Shown piece after piece: positions 11,101 to 22,276 of a stretch of DNA of 64,000 bases. A program made the translations under genes and the position numbers. Source of the DNA: Dillenia suffruticosa (taxonomy: Eukaryota > Streptophyta > Magnoliopsida > Dilleniales > Dilleniaceae); the NCBI GenBank assembly GCA_033439265.1, contig JAVTVX010000020.1:13410001-13474000 (forward strand), written 5' to 3'. A model generated the notes under the pieces. The model worked only from the letters and a program-made list of their open reading frames with translations, ran no database searches and was not told where the DNA came from. Every line of letters begins with the position of its first letter. Within the stretch, counting starts at the first letter, position 1.

Positions 11101-11331
11101 TATGGACCAACACCAACAATTTTGTGAATCTTGCTGAATGGAAAGAGTTTTTTCAAAAATACATCTACTAAACTTTCCTATGCAAAACGTGTTGGTAAAC
11201 TTAACGCGTTTGCCCTTGCTATTAGTAGAATTAAGGAAACAACATCAAATGAAGAGTTTGATTATAGGAACAAGATTTGATCTCATATATTCCCTTTCCT
11301 TTTTTGTTGCCTAATTGAATTTTCTCTTTTA
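11101..11331 (+). other. Unrecognised coding-like fragment
   Basis: With one frameshift near 11160 the + strand encodes FVNLAEWKEFFQK, then STKLSYAKRVGKLNAFALAI, then SRIKETTSNEEFDYRNKI and a stop at about 11280. The composition (charged and hydrophobic residues alternating, few stops over about 170 bases) is unlike the surrounding non-coding DNA, but I do not recognise the family. It lies directly before the insertion point of the Sirevirus-like element at 11337 and may belong to the element that also supplies 22055 onward. Confidence 0.3.
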
Positions 11332-11511
11332 GTTATTGAAATACAACCTAAAGGGGGTGAATAGGTTGTATGGCACTTTGATATCTTTGAGAATTTGGAG
11401 GTTTCGCAAATTTTTGTAGGATACAAGTGATATATAAAAATTGAAAAGTTAAGAAAACTAAGTGCTCAAGGAACATGAAAATGAAAAGAACATAAATCAA
11501 AGCACACAAAA

Positions 11512-11552
11512 TTTTATAATGGTTCTACCAAATCCGGTGTACATCCACTCTC
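11512..11552 (-). promoter_or_regulatory. Conserved LTR motif with TATA box
   Basis: On the minus strand GTGGATGTACACCGG is followed by TAGAACCATTATAAAAT. It lies about 175-215 bases from the LTR 3' end. Same arrangement as at 4722, 10922, 19633 and 24666. TATA role inferred. Confidence 0.55.
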
Positions 11553-12189
11553 AGACACCCTCTTGGATTTTCTCAACAGTGCAAACTTGATTAATGGTTC
11601 AAGTTATATCTTTACAGTATTTATCCACAAATACTAACTTTCCAACCTAATATAGGTTGATTTTCTCTTACTAAATCCCAAACAGTGAATCCCTCAACGG
11701 TCTTTAACAATTTCAGAATAAGAGAAATAAAATGTTACGGAAGGTGAGGCTACAATCCTCAGATGTAACAAAATAAGAGCTAACATTAGATTGCACTCCA
11801 ACAGAAAGTTTGAATGAAAAACCGAGTGTTGTGAAGGGAAAATAGAGCAATGAATGCTACGAGATCGTGGTTACTCAGAAAGTTGATAGAGCATTCTCAA
11901 GTCTTCATGTCTCATCTCTGGTATTTATTGTGGTATTGAAGAGATCCGTTGAAGGGTTGTTGAAGCCGAACGTTGTTCATTAATGTCCGTCAATTAATGT
12001 TCTGCAATAGTACCTATTTTTCATGCTGAAGCTCTATTCTCCCACCGGCGTCACTTCTACATTAACCAATCAAAGTTCGTTTATGCTGCATTTGAACGTT
12101 AATTTTAATTGAAATAGAAATATTCAGAGATTCAAAAAAAGAAGATGACCGTTGAGTTCAAATCTGTTTCATGAATTTGTTTTCCGACA

Positions 12190-13230
12190 ATTGCTAGTCG
12201 ATACAATCAAATGGCATATCGACTTGTTTTTGAAAATTCAGTGTTGTGTTATAGACTAAACAGGTCAACAAGGATATATCCATGTCTACAAGAGTATGTA
12301 TTAAATTAAATAGATAGACACATAGCGTTAAATTGGTCGATATGTTCTGATATGTCAACATATTTCTAGTGAACATTGACATGGCATGCTTTGAAAGTCA
12401 ATACCCTAGGTCGACTAGCTTTAACTATATTCCTACACAGTCTTATGTACCTATAAAATTGGTGGACCTATAAAATTGATGGACCTATATAAATAAATTG
12501 GTTGATGTGCTTATGCATGTTGACAAGATTGAGGGCAGGTTGATGTGTGATCTAAGGAGTCAATAAACATCAGGTTGATAAGTCAACTGCATACATCGAC
12601 ATGTTACTATGTAGATCAAAAATTGGTGGACCTGTCTTCTAAAATTGGTTGATGTGTTGGAATATGTTGACAAGGTTAGATATTAGGTCGATATGTGATA
12701 TTTACGAAACATAATATCAGGTCGACAAGTTTTAGTCTCACATCAACATGCTTATATGCTTGTATAAAATTGGTGGACATGACTTATAAAATTGGTCGAT
12801 GTGTGTTTCATGTCGACAAAACCAATAGCACAAGTCATTATGTGTCTTTGAAGAAACAAGCAAATCAGTTCGATAAGTTATCGGACATATAAGCCTCCTT
12901 GGATTTTTGCTTAGTGTATGTCGATGTGATCTAAAGGTGGGTCGTTATCCTTTTAAAATTGGTCGACATGGTAATTGAAATTTGTCCACATGATACTGTT
13001 CAGGTTGATGTGTTTTAGGAGATATTGACATACTTTCACTTAGCCAATGTATTGTGTTTGTTTTGTTCATGTCGACAAGATTACATATCAGGTTGACATG
13101 TTTAAGGTGAAACTAAAATCGGTCGATTTAGATCTTAAAATTGGTGGACCTAAGGGGTAGGTCGATGTGTGTGAAGATCAGGTCGATAGGATGTGGTTGA
13201 AACTCCTTCAAGTCGATAGGATTGATTTCT
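12190..13230. repeat. Motif array (GTCGAC / GGTCGATGTG / GGTGGACC) in left LTR
   Basis: About 1 kb in which three short words recur every 20-50 bases: GTCGAC in contexts such as CATGTCGACAAG, GGTCGATGTGTG, and AAAATTGGTGGACCT. GTCGAC is self-complementary, so many units can pair with each other. The spacing and intervening bases vary, so it is not a simple tandem repeat. Decayed copies read GTCAAC, GTTGAT or GTCGAT, consistent with C-to-T loss at CpG sites. Confidence 0.8.
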
Positions 13231-13875
13231 GACCTTATTTACTTTATTATAATCATTTAAGTAAATGTCCACAATTTACTTTACCTTATTTACTTTTTGC
13301 ATTTCCATTTACTTAAGATATTATATATAAATAAGGAAATATCCTCCATTTGGATTCAATAAAAAAAATTTCAAAACTAAATCCTTAAGAATAAAAAGTC
13401 AACTCTCCCTTCAAAAAACAAAATTTCGGTTTTGATTTTTGGATGAATTTTGTTTGGAGGATTAACAAGTTAGAAAATTTCTGAAAAAATATGTTTTAAC
13501 CTAATTGATATGTGAGGAACAAATACTAGGAATTTTTATTTGTTTTCTTGATATTTCAAAAACTCATATTTTTGAGTATTTAGATTCTGGTGGATTGGTC
13601 AGATATGAGTTTCAATATTCTAAAGTGTATATCCAACTTTCTTGCCTCAGTAGCACTTTATCCCACTATTGATAATGAATTGTTTTTCCTTATTATGTTA
13701 TTGTTTTTCAATATTTTCAAGTGTCGACTATCCTTACATATTTTCTCCGTACGCATTATTACCTCTTTTTTGTAAGTCGATTACTCCTTATATTTTAGCT
13801 AAAATATTCCAAATTCGTTTCTTGATTAAACTAATCATGTTTTGTTTATTATCAAAACCCATAAATATGCCAACA

Positions 13876-13892
13876 ATATTCCCATTTTTGAC
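13876..13892 (-). other. Polypurine tract next to left LTR of element A
   Basis: On the minus strand CAAAAATGGGAATAT abuts the LTR start TGTTGG. It aligns with AAAAAAGGGGGAGAA at the same place in element B, so it is a decayed plus-strand priming site. Confidence 0.55.
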
Positions 13893-14015
13893 GATAACAA
13901 AACATTATAGAATTTGGACTTAACTCCCGCATAATTTATGGTCTGAATATGCCAACTAAATTTCTTAGTCTCAAACTTCAATTCATTCAATTTATCTAAT
14001 CCAAATTACATATAT

Positions 14016-14040
14016 TTCTCCCCCTTTTTTGTCTTCAACA
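14016..14040 (-). other. Second, upstream polypurine tract of element A
   Basis: On the minus strand TGAAGACAAAAAAGGGGGAG, about 140 bases from the LTR. Element B has an equivalent tract (26847-26866) about 420 bases from its LTR. Several PPT copies near the 3' LTR are a reported Sirevirus trait. Confidence 0.55.
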
Positions 14041-16690
14041 AAATAGGGGTTAGCCATATTCATTCAACTCAAGCATAACAGAAACTCTTTCATTATATGT
14101 TTTATAACAGGTTCTGAAATTTTCATTTTGGGACCATCTTTCATTTATCTAGCCATCTCTCCTGTAGTTCTTATCTTTTTTTTCTTCTGCTTTTTTTCCT
14201 TTTGTTATCAATCGAAAGGGTATAAGCTAATGAAACTATAAGATAAAAAAAATGGAGTTAAAAACCCCCCTGAAAATATGCCTAAATGCCCTAGATGAGT
14301 GATAAGTCTAATCGCAATAATATAGACATCGAGCATACTAAGCCTAGGCATGACTAATTCGCCAGAATATCAATGTGTTCTAAATGTAAATAATATGAAT
14401 AGAAGCTTAAACTTATGCTATTACTAGTGAGGAGTATAAACATCGGAGTAGTAAAAAGTATGATCATAAACATGAGCATACATATGAACTTCTAACCATT
14501 AGCACAAGCAATATCATATGATTGAACAAAGGCAACAAAGGTTTAGATGCATGATACTAAGACAGTGCATGTGGTTTAAAACAGTAAGTTTCAATAGAGG
14601 TTTGGATATAGGAGAAGCAGAGGGTTCAGCACATGGTTAAATGTTGAAACACGATCAGTAGAAAATGGATCAAATTGTTTATTTGATACTTCAAAAGCAA
14701 TGTTGGAAATATGCTTCTCTTAAACTATGCTTAAATTTTCTCAATACTATATTCTTTTAACATCTAATTACTTTATTTACTTTCCTCCTTAGATTGCATT
14801 ATAGGAATTAGTGTTTCTGGAAGGAAAGATCTTTTAGGAGTTTCTGAATTTTTGCAGTGACAACAGTGAAGAGTATCAAATTATGGCCATCCTTTTCTTT
14901 GTGTGTGGGAGTTCACATTTTTCTTTATTTTATTTGATTATTCTTTCATTTGAGAGTTTTGTCTCTCTATTCTGCATTTTGTCTGAATTATCCAAAATCA
15001 TTTGTAAAGTAATATGTTAAGATTGAAAAAGTTATCTACCACTCCAATTTCTATTTCAATTTTTTCTTCCATTTGAGCTCTTTATCCAAACTTTTATTTC
15101 TACATGCCATGTTTTGCTTTAATTACAGCGGAAGCTCCAATGTCATTTTTCATTTTTAACTCTATTGCTATCTCTTTCTTTACATTAAATCCATTGGTAG
15201 AGATAAATTTAAAGATCAAGGAGTAAACAAAGAATTCAGGATTAAGCCTTTGACCAAAGATCATGAAATGGAGAATCAAATGGTACTACTCAGGTTCTTT
15301 TCTCTCATTTTTATCTTGTTAACCAGAAATCTTCTTAGATAACAATTTGAATGAGTTTCTCTAAAAAATAGAAGAATGCTTTCATTTTGCCTAAAGAATT
15401 TGTATTTGTACTTGCTATCTCCAAACTTGTTTTTGTGTTTGCTAAGTGTTCCTTTTCCATGTTTTCTTCATAGTCAATGGGAGAAACCATATTCTTATTT
15501 CATAATGTTTTGGGAGACACTATATTTTCTAATATGCATTCTGAACTTACAAGATAAATTTTCAAATCAATAGTGAGATGTTTTTCAAGGTATTTTTTCA
15601 TTTTCATTTTCTATTACCTCAATACCTTGATTAATACCTTGACTAGTCTCTTCATATATTGTGCTATTGAAATTAATCAGGGAAGTTGTACATTTCTTCC
15701 AAGAACTCTTTATTTATATAAGTTTCTCCTAAAGGATTTGAAAGGAGTCATATTGAACATTTCTAAAGAAATTTTTGTCTCTTGCCATTTGGTTAAAAGT
15801 ATGAGTTTTTAGTAAGAGAAGATGATGAAGGTTCTTTGTTAAGAGAGAAAAGGGATGATTGAGGCTCCTAGAGATCTTCACACAGAGTTTGAAAAATTGA
15901 GAGGTGATAAGTTTTAAAAAGTTAAGAGGTAGATTGTGAGAAGTCATTTATAGTCTAGCAGCTTGTGATCTTGTTCATATGTGAGGAATTTGTGAGATTG
16001 TTAGGTGTGAGGATGTAACAAACAACAAAAACAGATTTCAAGATTTTAAATATTACGGCTACTTTACCAACAATTATAACAACCCTAACTAATTATAGTT
16101 AAATCAAACAGCAATAACAAGATTAGTTAGGTTAGTTGAACAATCAATCTTTGGTGTGCATAAATAGATTGCTAAAATTCAAATGATCAGATATGGATGA
16201 ACAAGTTCTTCCTCTTTCTTATTTTCTGACTCCTCTATCTCTCTTTCTCTAATCCCTTTCCCTCTCTTTATCTATTTCTCTATCAATTATTCTCTCCTTT
16301 GTCTCTCCTATCCTCATTCTCACAATTCCCATCAATTTTTACCACACTTATCTCATTTATTGTGCATTTTCATATCCATTTTTCTATACTTTATGACTCT
16401 ATTTTTATCCCACAAAGCTTTATCTAATTTTTTTGTTCTATTAGTAAATATTGGCTTACATAGATTTCTTCAAACCTTAATTTGTGTAGGATAATCATTT
16501 TTGTCTTCTTTTTTCTTATATGATTTTTGGTATCCTGAATTTTTATCTGTGACTTATCAAAATATATCAATTTCATGCTAGAGGGATCAGATTTAACAAA
16601 GATCATCTATATTTCATCACTGAATAATTTTCTATTGTTTTGGTCTTTTTATTGAAAATTTTGCATACGTTGTTAAAAGTTGAAGGATCT
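14041..16690 (-). pseudogene. pol: Unreadable pol region of element A
   Basis: By position this should hold reverse transcriptase, RNase H and any third ORF. No motif could be read with confidence on either strand. Scattered open frames (15376-15573, 15573-15812 on +) lack domains. The right end adjoins the recognisable integrase remnant. Confidence 0.35.
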
Positions 16691-16694
16691 TATT

Positions 16695-16960
16695 ATTTTT
16701 AACATCAAATTTCCTTGGAAGCTTTTTCTATTTTTCAGCATTTGCACTCAAAAAGTATCATTCATAAGATTTTCTATCATTTTAAAGTTCATATGGTGTT
16801 TTCTTCTAAAACTGATTTGATTAAAGCTTTATTTAATATGAAATACATTGTACTTCAGAAGTATTTATCTAAGATGTTCTCTCAACGAATTGTTCTATCC
16901 ATTTCTTTAAAATTCTCTATAGCAATATTTTGTTGAGGACTCCAAGGGGCAAAAAGAAGT
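16695..16960 (-). pseudogene. pol: Integrase C-terminal fragment of element A
   Basis: Minus-strand translation from about 16935 gives QQNIAIENFKEMDRTIR, which aligns with the Copia integrase phrase around the catalytic Glu (QQNGVVERKNRTL), although the catalytic Glu codon context is altered. Then come ALIKSVLEENTI and fragments matching the segment that follows in Copia integrases. Several stops and frameshifts are present. Confidence 0.5.
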
Positions 16961-18280
16961 CATGATATGTTCCATGATTACATAATTCTTACATCAATAT
17001 GCTTTCTGTGTCACTTCTTATCCTTGAGGTTGTGTAGCTTTCGTTATTTTGGATAGATTGAAAATTTTATTTCTAGTTTCTCTTTCTTAGCTATACAGAT
17101 TATCTAAGAATTTTTAGAGTTGTTATCCATTACACATGTATTATTTTCCCTTTAACTCTGAGTTGTAGTTAGGTCCAAACAAATGGAATGATCTATAGAT
17201 AATATAGATATATATATATATATTAAACTTAAAGTGACTTTTAGTTTATTTGCAACCATTATATCTTGCTTTTAGCACATCTCTCACTAGATCTTTACTC
17301 ATTAAAACCATATTTATAGATTCTAATTTTATCCTATAACCAAGTATTTTCTAGGTATACTACCATATACTTTTCTTACGTTATTCATTAATCGTTTGTC
17401 TTATCGATTTAATTTTAATGTGTTCTTTTCTCCACTTTCCTATTATTACTTTCATGATTTTTAGATTTATATTTCAACCTTTTTTTTTGTTATGGCTTCT
17501 GTGTGTTTTAAGTTGTTGATTGATTTTTTATTTTATTTAACTTAGCATCTAATTTTCTGAGAGCTCCTAAATTGAGGGATGAACCCGAACCACTTAGGAA
17601 TTCTAATTTCTGAATTCGGTGTTCATTCCAAAGACTAGGAATTTAAATAAATTTTGCACTATTTTCTATCTTTAGTTTTGCTATATATGTCAGAAATGTA
17701 TGAGAGAACTTATAATATACAAAATTCAAATAGTGTTTTCCAAAAGAAAACAGGTAAGGGTTATATAAATGTCACCGTTTAACAGCTACCTTGCCTTTTG
17801 AATTCAGATATGCCCAATTCCCTTGAGCATCACACATTCAATATTTCTCTTCTTGAATAAGCTGCAAGGCATACTCAAACTTTGCCCTTTGGTACCAGAT
17901 TTTCTTGGATCTGGCTGGGTTAATCGAAATGATAGTTCTAGTTACCTTTTGCACCCAATGCATTGTAGTTTTCTTAGATGTTTCATTCTTAAACCAACAT
18001 GCATATGAATTATGTCGGTTCTTGTTGCAGTAAGTATATTTTTGAAATTTTAATGATCTTTTATCTTTGTTGCACTGGTTTGCTTCTTATGTTTGCGATG
18101 CTCTACTTTATAATCTAATTTCATACAAGCATGATATCTAGTTTTACTTCTACTAGTCTCTAAGTTAGGTACAAAGAAGCTATAAAGTTTTTTTTTTTTT
18201 TGAGTTATTGTACAATCGTATTCTAAATCAATTTTATCATATACTGTCTTTTGGGCACCAAGTATTAAATTTAATTTTTC
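16961..18280 (-). pseudogene. pol: Gag end, protease and integrase start of element A, decayed
   Basis: Around 18150-18080 the minus strand still shows a TYHAC-like zinc-knuckle remnant. Around 17940-17850 it shows INPARSKKIWYQRAKFEYAL, resembling the linker (GPKKIWVPK type) that precedes protease in Sireviruses. No DSG protease motif could be read. An (AT)n run lies at about 17208-17222. Confidence 0.4.
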
Positions 18281-19190
18281 TTACCCCCGACTGAACTTGT
18301 GCAATAGAGAACTAAGTCTTTTGTTCCTTTCTTTTTCATGTTCTAATTTTACATCCAACTTATCCTTCAAACAATTATCTTCTAAGTAGGCATTTCTGTC
18401 TTTTATATTTTCAACTTCAATTTGCAACCCATTGACATTTTCGTTTTTTCTTTTCTTTTTGAACATGCAACTTATTCTTTTCTTTTCTTAAAGTTTCTTT
18501 TAAAGTATTATTTTTATTCTTCAATCCTTCATTCTCTGTTCTTAATTTATTCCTTTCTTCTTCTATTTTAGTTAATAGTTTTCTTAATGAAGAGTTTTTA
18601 TACCTTATCTTCTTAAGTTCTTTAAAGCATTCTGTTAAAGTTTCATGTATTTCTTTTTTAGAAAATTCATCATCAGAATTGGAAGAGTAATCAGATGAGT
18701 ATGGAAAATTTACCACATTCTATTCCTCTTCTACTGCCATGAAGCACAAATTGTTCTCTTCCTGGTTAGTCTCTTTATACATTGTCTCTAATCTTTCCTA
18801 GATTTCCTTAGCGGTTATGCATGATGATATTTTGTTGTATTCGCTTAAGCTTAGACCAAAGTGGAGAAAGTTTACTGCCTTGTAGTTTGCTTGATAGGTA
18901 CTTCTTTCATCGGCAGTCATATTCCTTATTTTGGTTAAGACTTTGATGCCATCAATTTCATCAGTTGGAAATTCAGCTCCTTCTTCAATTACTTCCCAGG
19001 CTTCCACATCTTCAGCTATGATGAAGATTTTCATTCTCTGCTTCCAATAGTTGTAGTTTCTTCCATTGAAGAATGGTGTATTGTTAATTGATATGACTTC
19101 GAATGGGACATCATCTTCCTTTATTTCTATAAAGCCTTGTTGTTGCTCGCTTTGGATTCTATCTTTATTGCTTGAGCCATCAAGATTTTT
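18281..19190 (-). pseudogene. gag: Sirevirus-like Gag with coiled-coil extension (element A)
   Basis: Structural protein of a Copia element. Read from about 19190 leftward: FNGRNYNYWKQRMKIFI (19070-19020) and EDVEAWEVIEEG match the DUF4219/UBN2-type Copia Gag start. The segment continues through MTADERSTYQANYKA and LSEYNKISSCITAKEI to ETMYKETNQEENNLCFMA, with one stop at about 18796. Then an acidic stretch SSDYSSNSDDEF leads into a long Lys/Glu/Leu-rich coiled coil (about 18660-18300) with heptad-like LRKLL, LRTENEGLKNKNN, ENIKDRNAYLEDN. A long coiled coil after the capsid is characteristic of Sirevirus Gag. One frameshift lies at about 18440. It starts a short distance inside the PBS, as expected. 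Confidence 0.75.
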
Positions 19191-19438
19191 TCTTTGTCAG
19201 TTTCCACAAGCCTTGAGCATTGAGTTTTTAATTGTCCACCGTTCTACATTGGATGCTTTTTCTTCTTCTGATGTCACGTTTTTTGCTCCTTTTTAAGTCA
19301 TTTGTATTTTTGTTTGTTTTCTTGAAATAGTCGGGTCTTCTATTTGATGTAGAGGCTTCTTGTGAAGAGTTGATTTGATCAAGTGCCGTCTTATGATCTT
19401 TTCTCTTGAGGTTTCTAAACCCTTCAAATAAGAGTCCT

Positions 19439-19450
19439 GCTCTGATACCA
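19439..19450 (-). other. Primer-binding site of element A
   Basis: GCTCTGATACCA on +, i.e. TGGTATCAGAGC on the minus strand, the perfect 12-base complement of the 3' end of plant initiator-Met tRNA. It is two bases from the right LTR. Confidence 0.9.
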
Positions 19451-19632
19451 ATTAAAATACAACCTAGAGGGAGATGAATAGGTTGTATGACACTTCAACG
19501 TCCATGAGAATTTGAAGGTTTTGTAAATTTTTATGGGATACAAGTGATATACAAAAATTGAAAAGTTAAGAAAACTAAGTGCTCAAGGAACATGAAAATG
19601 AAAATGAAAAGAACAGAAATCAGAGCACATGA

Positions 19633-19673
19633 AATTTTATATTAGTTCCACCAAACTTGGTGTACATCCACTC
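19633..19673 (-). promoter_or_regulatory. Conserved LTR motif with TATA box
   Basis: On the minus strand GTGGATGTACACCAAG, then GTGGAACTAATATAAAA, 180-220 bases from the LTR 3' end and on the side facing gag. If functional it would start transcription toward the PBS. Confidence 0.55.
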
Positions 19674-20319
19674 CCAAGCACCCTTTTGAATTTTTCACTA
19701 TTATCTTAATAGTACAAACTTGATAATAGGTTCAAGTTACACCTTTATAGTGTTTATCCACAAATACTGACTTCCCAACCTAATACAGATTGATTTTCTC
19801 TCACTAAATCCCAAAATCGTGAATCCCTCAACGGTCTTTGACAATTTCAAAACAAGAGAAGTAAAATGTTGCGGAAGGTGAGGCTACAATCCTCAAATGT
19901 AACAAAATAAGAGTTTATATTAGATCGCACTCGAACAGAAAGTTTGAATGAAAACTGAGTGTTGTGAAGAGAAAACAGAGCAATGAACGCTATGAGATCG
20001 TGGTTATTCAGAAAGTTGATAGAGCATGCTCAAGTCTTCATAACTCATCTCTGGTATTTATTATGGCATTGAAGAAATCCGTTGAAGGGTTGTTGAAGCC
20101 TAATGTTACTCATTAATGTCCATCAATTAATGTTCTGCAACAGTACCCATTTTTCGCGCTGAAAGTCCATTCTCCCGCCAGTGCCATTTCCATATTAACT
20201 AATCAAAGTTCGTTTATGCTGCATTTGAATGTTAACTTTGATCGAATGGAAATATTTAGAGATTAAAAAAAAAGGATGAATGTTGAGTTCAAATCTGTTT
20301 TGTGAATTTGTTTTCTAAC

Positions 20320-21450
20320 AATTGCGGATCAACACGATTAAATGGCTCATCAACCTGATTTTTAAAATTCAGTGTTGTGTTCTAGACTAAACAAGTCGAC
20401 AATGTTATAACCAAGTCGACAAGAGCATATACTAAATTAAATAGGTGGACACACTACGTTAAATTAGTCGATGTGTTCTGATGTATCAACATGCTTCTAG
20501 TGGACATCAACATTGCATGCTTTAAAAATCAATACCCTAGGTCGACAATCTTCAACTATACATTGACATAGTCCTATGTACCTATAAAATTGGTGGACCT
20601 GTACAAATGAATTGGTCGATGTGCTTATGCGTGTCAAAAGATTAAAAGCAAGTCGATGTGTGATCTTAAGGAGTCAATAAACATCAGGTCAATAAGTCTA
20701 TTGCATAAGTCGACATGTTACTATGCAGATCAAAAATTGGTGGACCTATTTTCTAAAATTGGTGGACCTATTGGGGTATGTCGACAAGGTTAGACATCTA
20801 GTCGATGTGTGATATTTAGGAAACATAACATCATGTCGACATGTTTACTGTATGCATCGACATGTTACTATACAGATAAAAAATTGGTAGACCTGTCTTC
20901 TAAAATTGATCGATGTGTTGGGGTATGTCAACAAGGTTAGACATCAGGTCGATGTGTGATATTTTGGAAACATAACATCAGGTCAACATGTCATGGTCTC
21001 ACATTGACATGCTTCTGTGCTCATATAAAATTGGTGGACATGACTTATAAAATTGGTCGATGTGTGTTTCATGTCGACAAGCCTAATAACACAAGTCGTT
21101 GTATGTCTCTGAAGAAACAACCAAATGAGGTCAATAAGTTGTCGGGAATGTCGACCTCCTTGGACTTTTACCTAGTATATGTCGATGTGTTCTGAAGGTG
21201 GGCTGTTATCTTTTTAAAATTGGCCGACATGGTAATTGAAATTTGTCCACATGACATTGTTCAGATCGATGTACTCTAGGAGATGTCGACATACTTTTAC
21301 TTAGCCAATGTATTGTATTTGTTTTGTTTAGGTCGACATGATTAAGGTGAAACTAAATTTGGTCGATATATATCTTAAAATTGATGGACCTGAGGGGCAG
21401 GTCGATGTGTGTGAAAATCAGGTCGACAGGAAGTGATTGAAACTCCTTTA
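20320..21450. repeat. Motif array (GTCGAC / GGTCGATGTG / GGTGGACC) in right LTR
   Basis: The counterpart of the array in the left LTR. At least ten GTCGAC words are visible, including the 12-base perfect palindrome CATGTCGACATG at 20832-20843, with GGTCGATGTGT and AATTGGTGGACC words between them. One block around 20700-20800 is re-used near 20850-20950 (TTACTATGCAGAT / TTACTATACAGAT followed by AAAAATTGGT), so part of the array has duplicated relative to the left LTR. Confidence 0.8.
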
Positions 21451-22092
21451 GGTCAATAGGACTGATTTTACATTTTACATTTTACATTTCTATTTACTTA
21501 AAATATTATATGTAAATAAGAAAACACCTCTATTTGGATTCGATAAAAAATGTTTCAAAAACTAAATTCGTAAGAATAAAAGTCAACTCTCCCTTCACAG
21601 AACAAAATTTTAGTTTTTATTTTTGGATAAATTTTGTTTGGAGGATTAACGAGTTAGAAAAATTATGGAAAAATATTTTTTAATCTAATTGATATGTGGG
21701 GAACAAATATTGGAAATTTTTATTCTCATTTTTTTGATATTTAAAAAACTCATATTTTTGAGTACTCAGACTCTAGCGGATTGGTCAATCTGAGTTTCAA
21801 TATTCTAAAGTGTTTTATTTATATCCAACTTCTTACCTCAGTAGCACTATTATCCCACTATTGATAAATGAATTGTTTTTCCTTATTATGTTATTATTTT
21901 TCAATATTTTCAAGTGTCAACTACTCCTTACGCATTATTACCTCTTTTTTGTAAGTCAACTACTCCTTATGTTTTAGCTAACATACTCCAAATTAGTTTC
22001 TTGATCAAACTACTCATGTTTTGTTTATTATCAAAACCTATAAATATCCCAACAGTTATTCCCTTTTCCTTTTTATTACTTAATTGACTTAT

Positions 22093-22137
22093 TTATATTA
22101 TATATATATGCCAATTTTGTATATATATATATATATA
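22093..22137. repeat. (TA)n microsatellites
   Basis: Two TA runs about 15 bases apart, in what appears to be the U3-R part of element D's LTR. Confidence 0.85.
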
Positions 22138-22196
22138 TGTACCAAAACAAAGTAAATAAAAAAAAAATCAACTCCTTTCACAATCAAATCTTATCA

Positions 22197-22220
22197 TGGT
22201 ATCAGAGCTGGTATCAGAGC
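22197..22220 (+). other. Tandemly duplicated primer-binding site of element D
   Basis: TGGTATCAGAGC occurs twice in perfect tandem (22197-22208 and 22209-22220), starting directly after the LTR end TCA. Each copy is a full complement of the initiator-Met tRNA 3' end. Confidence 0.85.
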
Positions 22221-22276
22221 AGGTTTCGGCCAGCAAGACCTAGTTGCCTCATTCTTCCTTGGTAATATCAAATCCA

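Larger units (their letters stand above)
11337..13875 (-). repeat. Left (3') LTR of element A
   Basis: 2,539 bp. Begins TGAAATACAACC on + (the LTR 3' end on the minus strand) and ends CCAACA on + (minus strand TGTTGG). Collinear with 19453-22054 along its length. Flanked on the left by the duplication gttat. Contains the TATA motif at 11512-11552 and the motif array at about 12190-13230. Confidence 0.85.
11337..22054 (-). mobile_element. Full-length Ty1/copia element, Sirevirus-like (element A)
   Basis: A 10.7 kb element on the minus strand with both LTRs (left 11337-13875, right 19453-22054), a PBS inside the right LTR (19439-19450), polypurine tracts inside the left LTR, a Copia-type gag just inside the PBS, and a perfect target duplication gttat at 11332-11336 and 22055-22059. 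LTRs begin TGTTGG and end with TT/CA-like ends on the minus strand. Over the first 117 or so bases of the left LTR I count about 16 substitutions and one indel against the right LTR, so the insertion is old. The long LTRs with motif arrays, the coiled-coil extension of Gag and two PPT-like tracts are Sirevirus traits. Pol is almost unreadable and I could not find an env-like ORF in it. Confidence 0.85.
19453..22054 (-). repeat. Right (5') LTR of element A
   Basis: 2,602 bp, collinear with 11337-13875. On + it starts TAAAATACAACC (a decayed TGAAATACAACC) and ends CCCAACA followed by the duplication gttat. Holds the TATA motif at 19633-19673 and a motif array at 20320-21450. Confidence 0.85.

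Noticed and set aside
12190..13230. CRISPR-like pattern of short repeats with variable spacers
   Set aside because: The repeats are degenerate words inside an LTR that is duplicated at 19453-22054, spacing is irregular, and the sequence is plant nuclear DNA.
19439..19450. tRNA-like words (GCTCTGATACCA and its reverse complement at several places)
   Set aside because: These are retrotransposon primer-binding sites next to LTRs. There is no cloverleaf around them.
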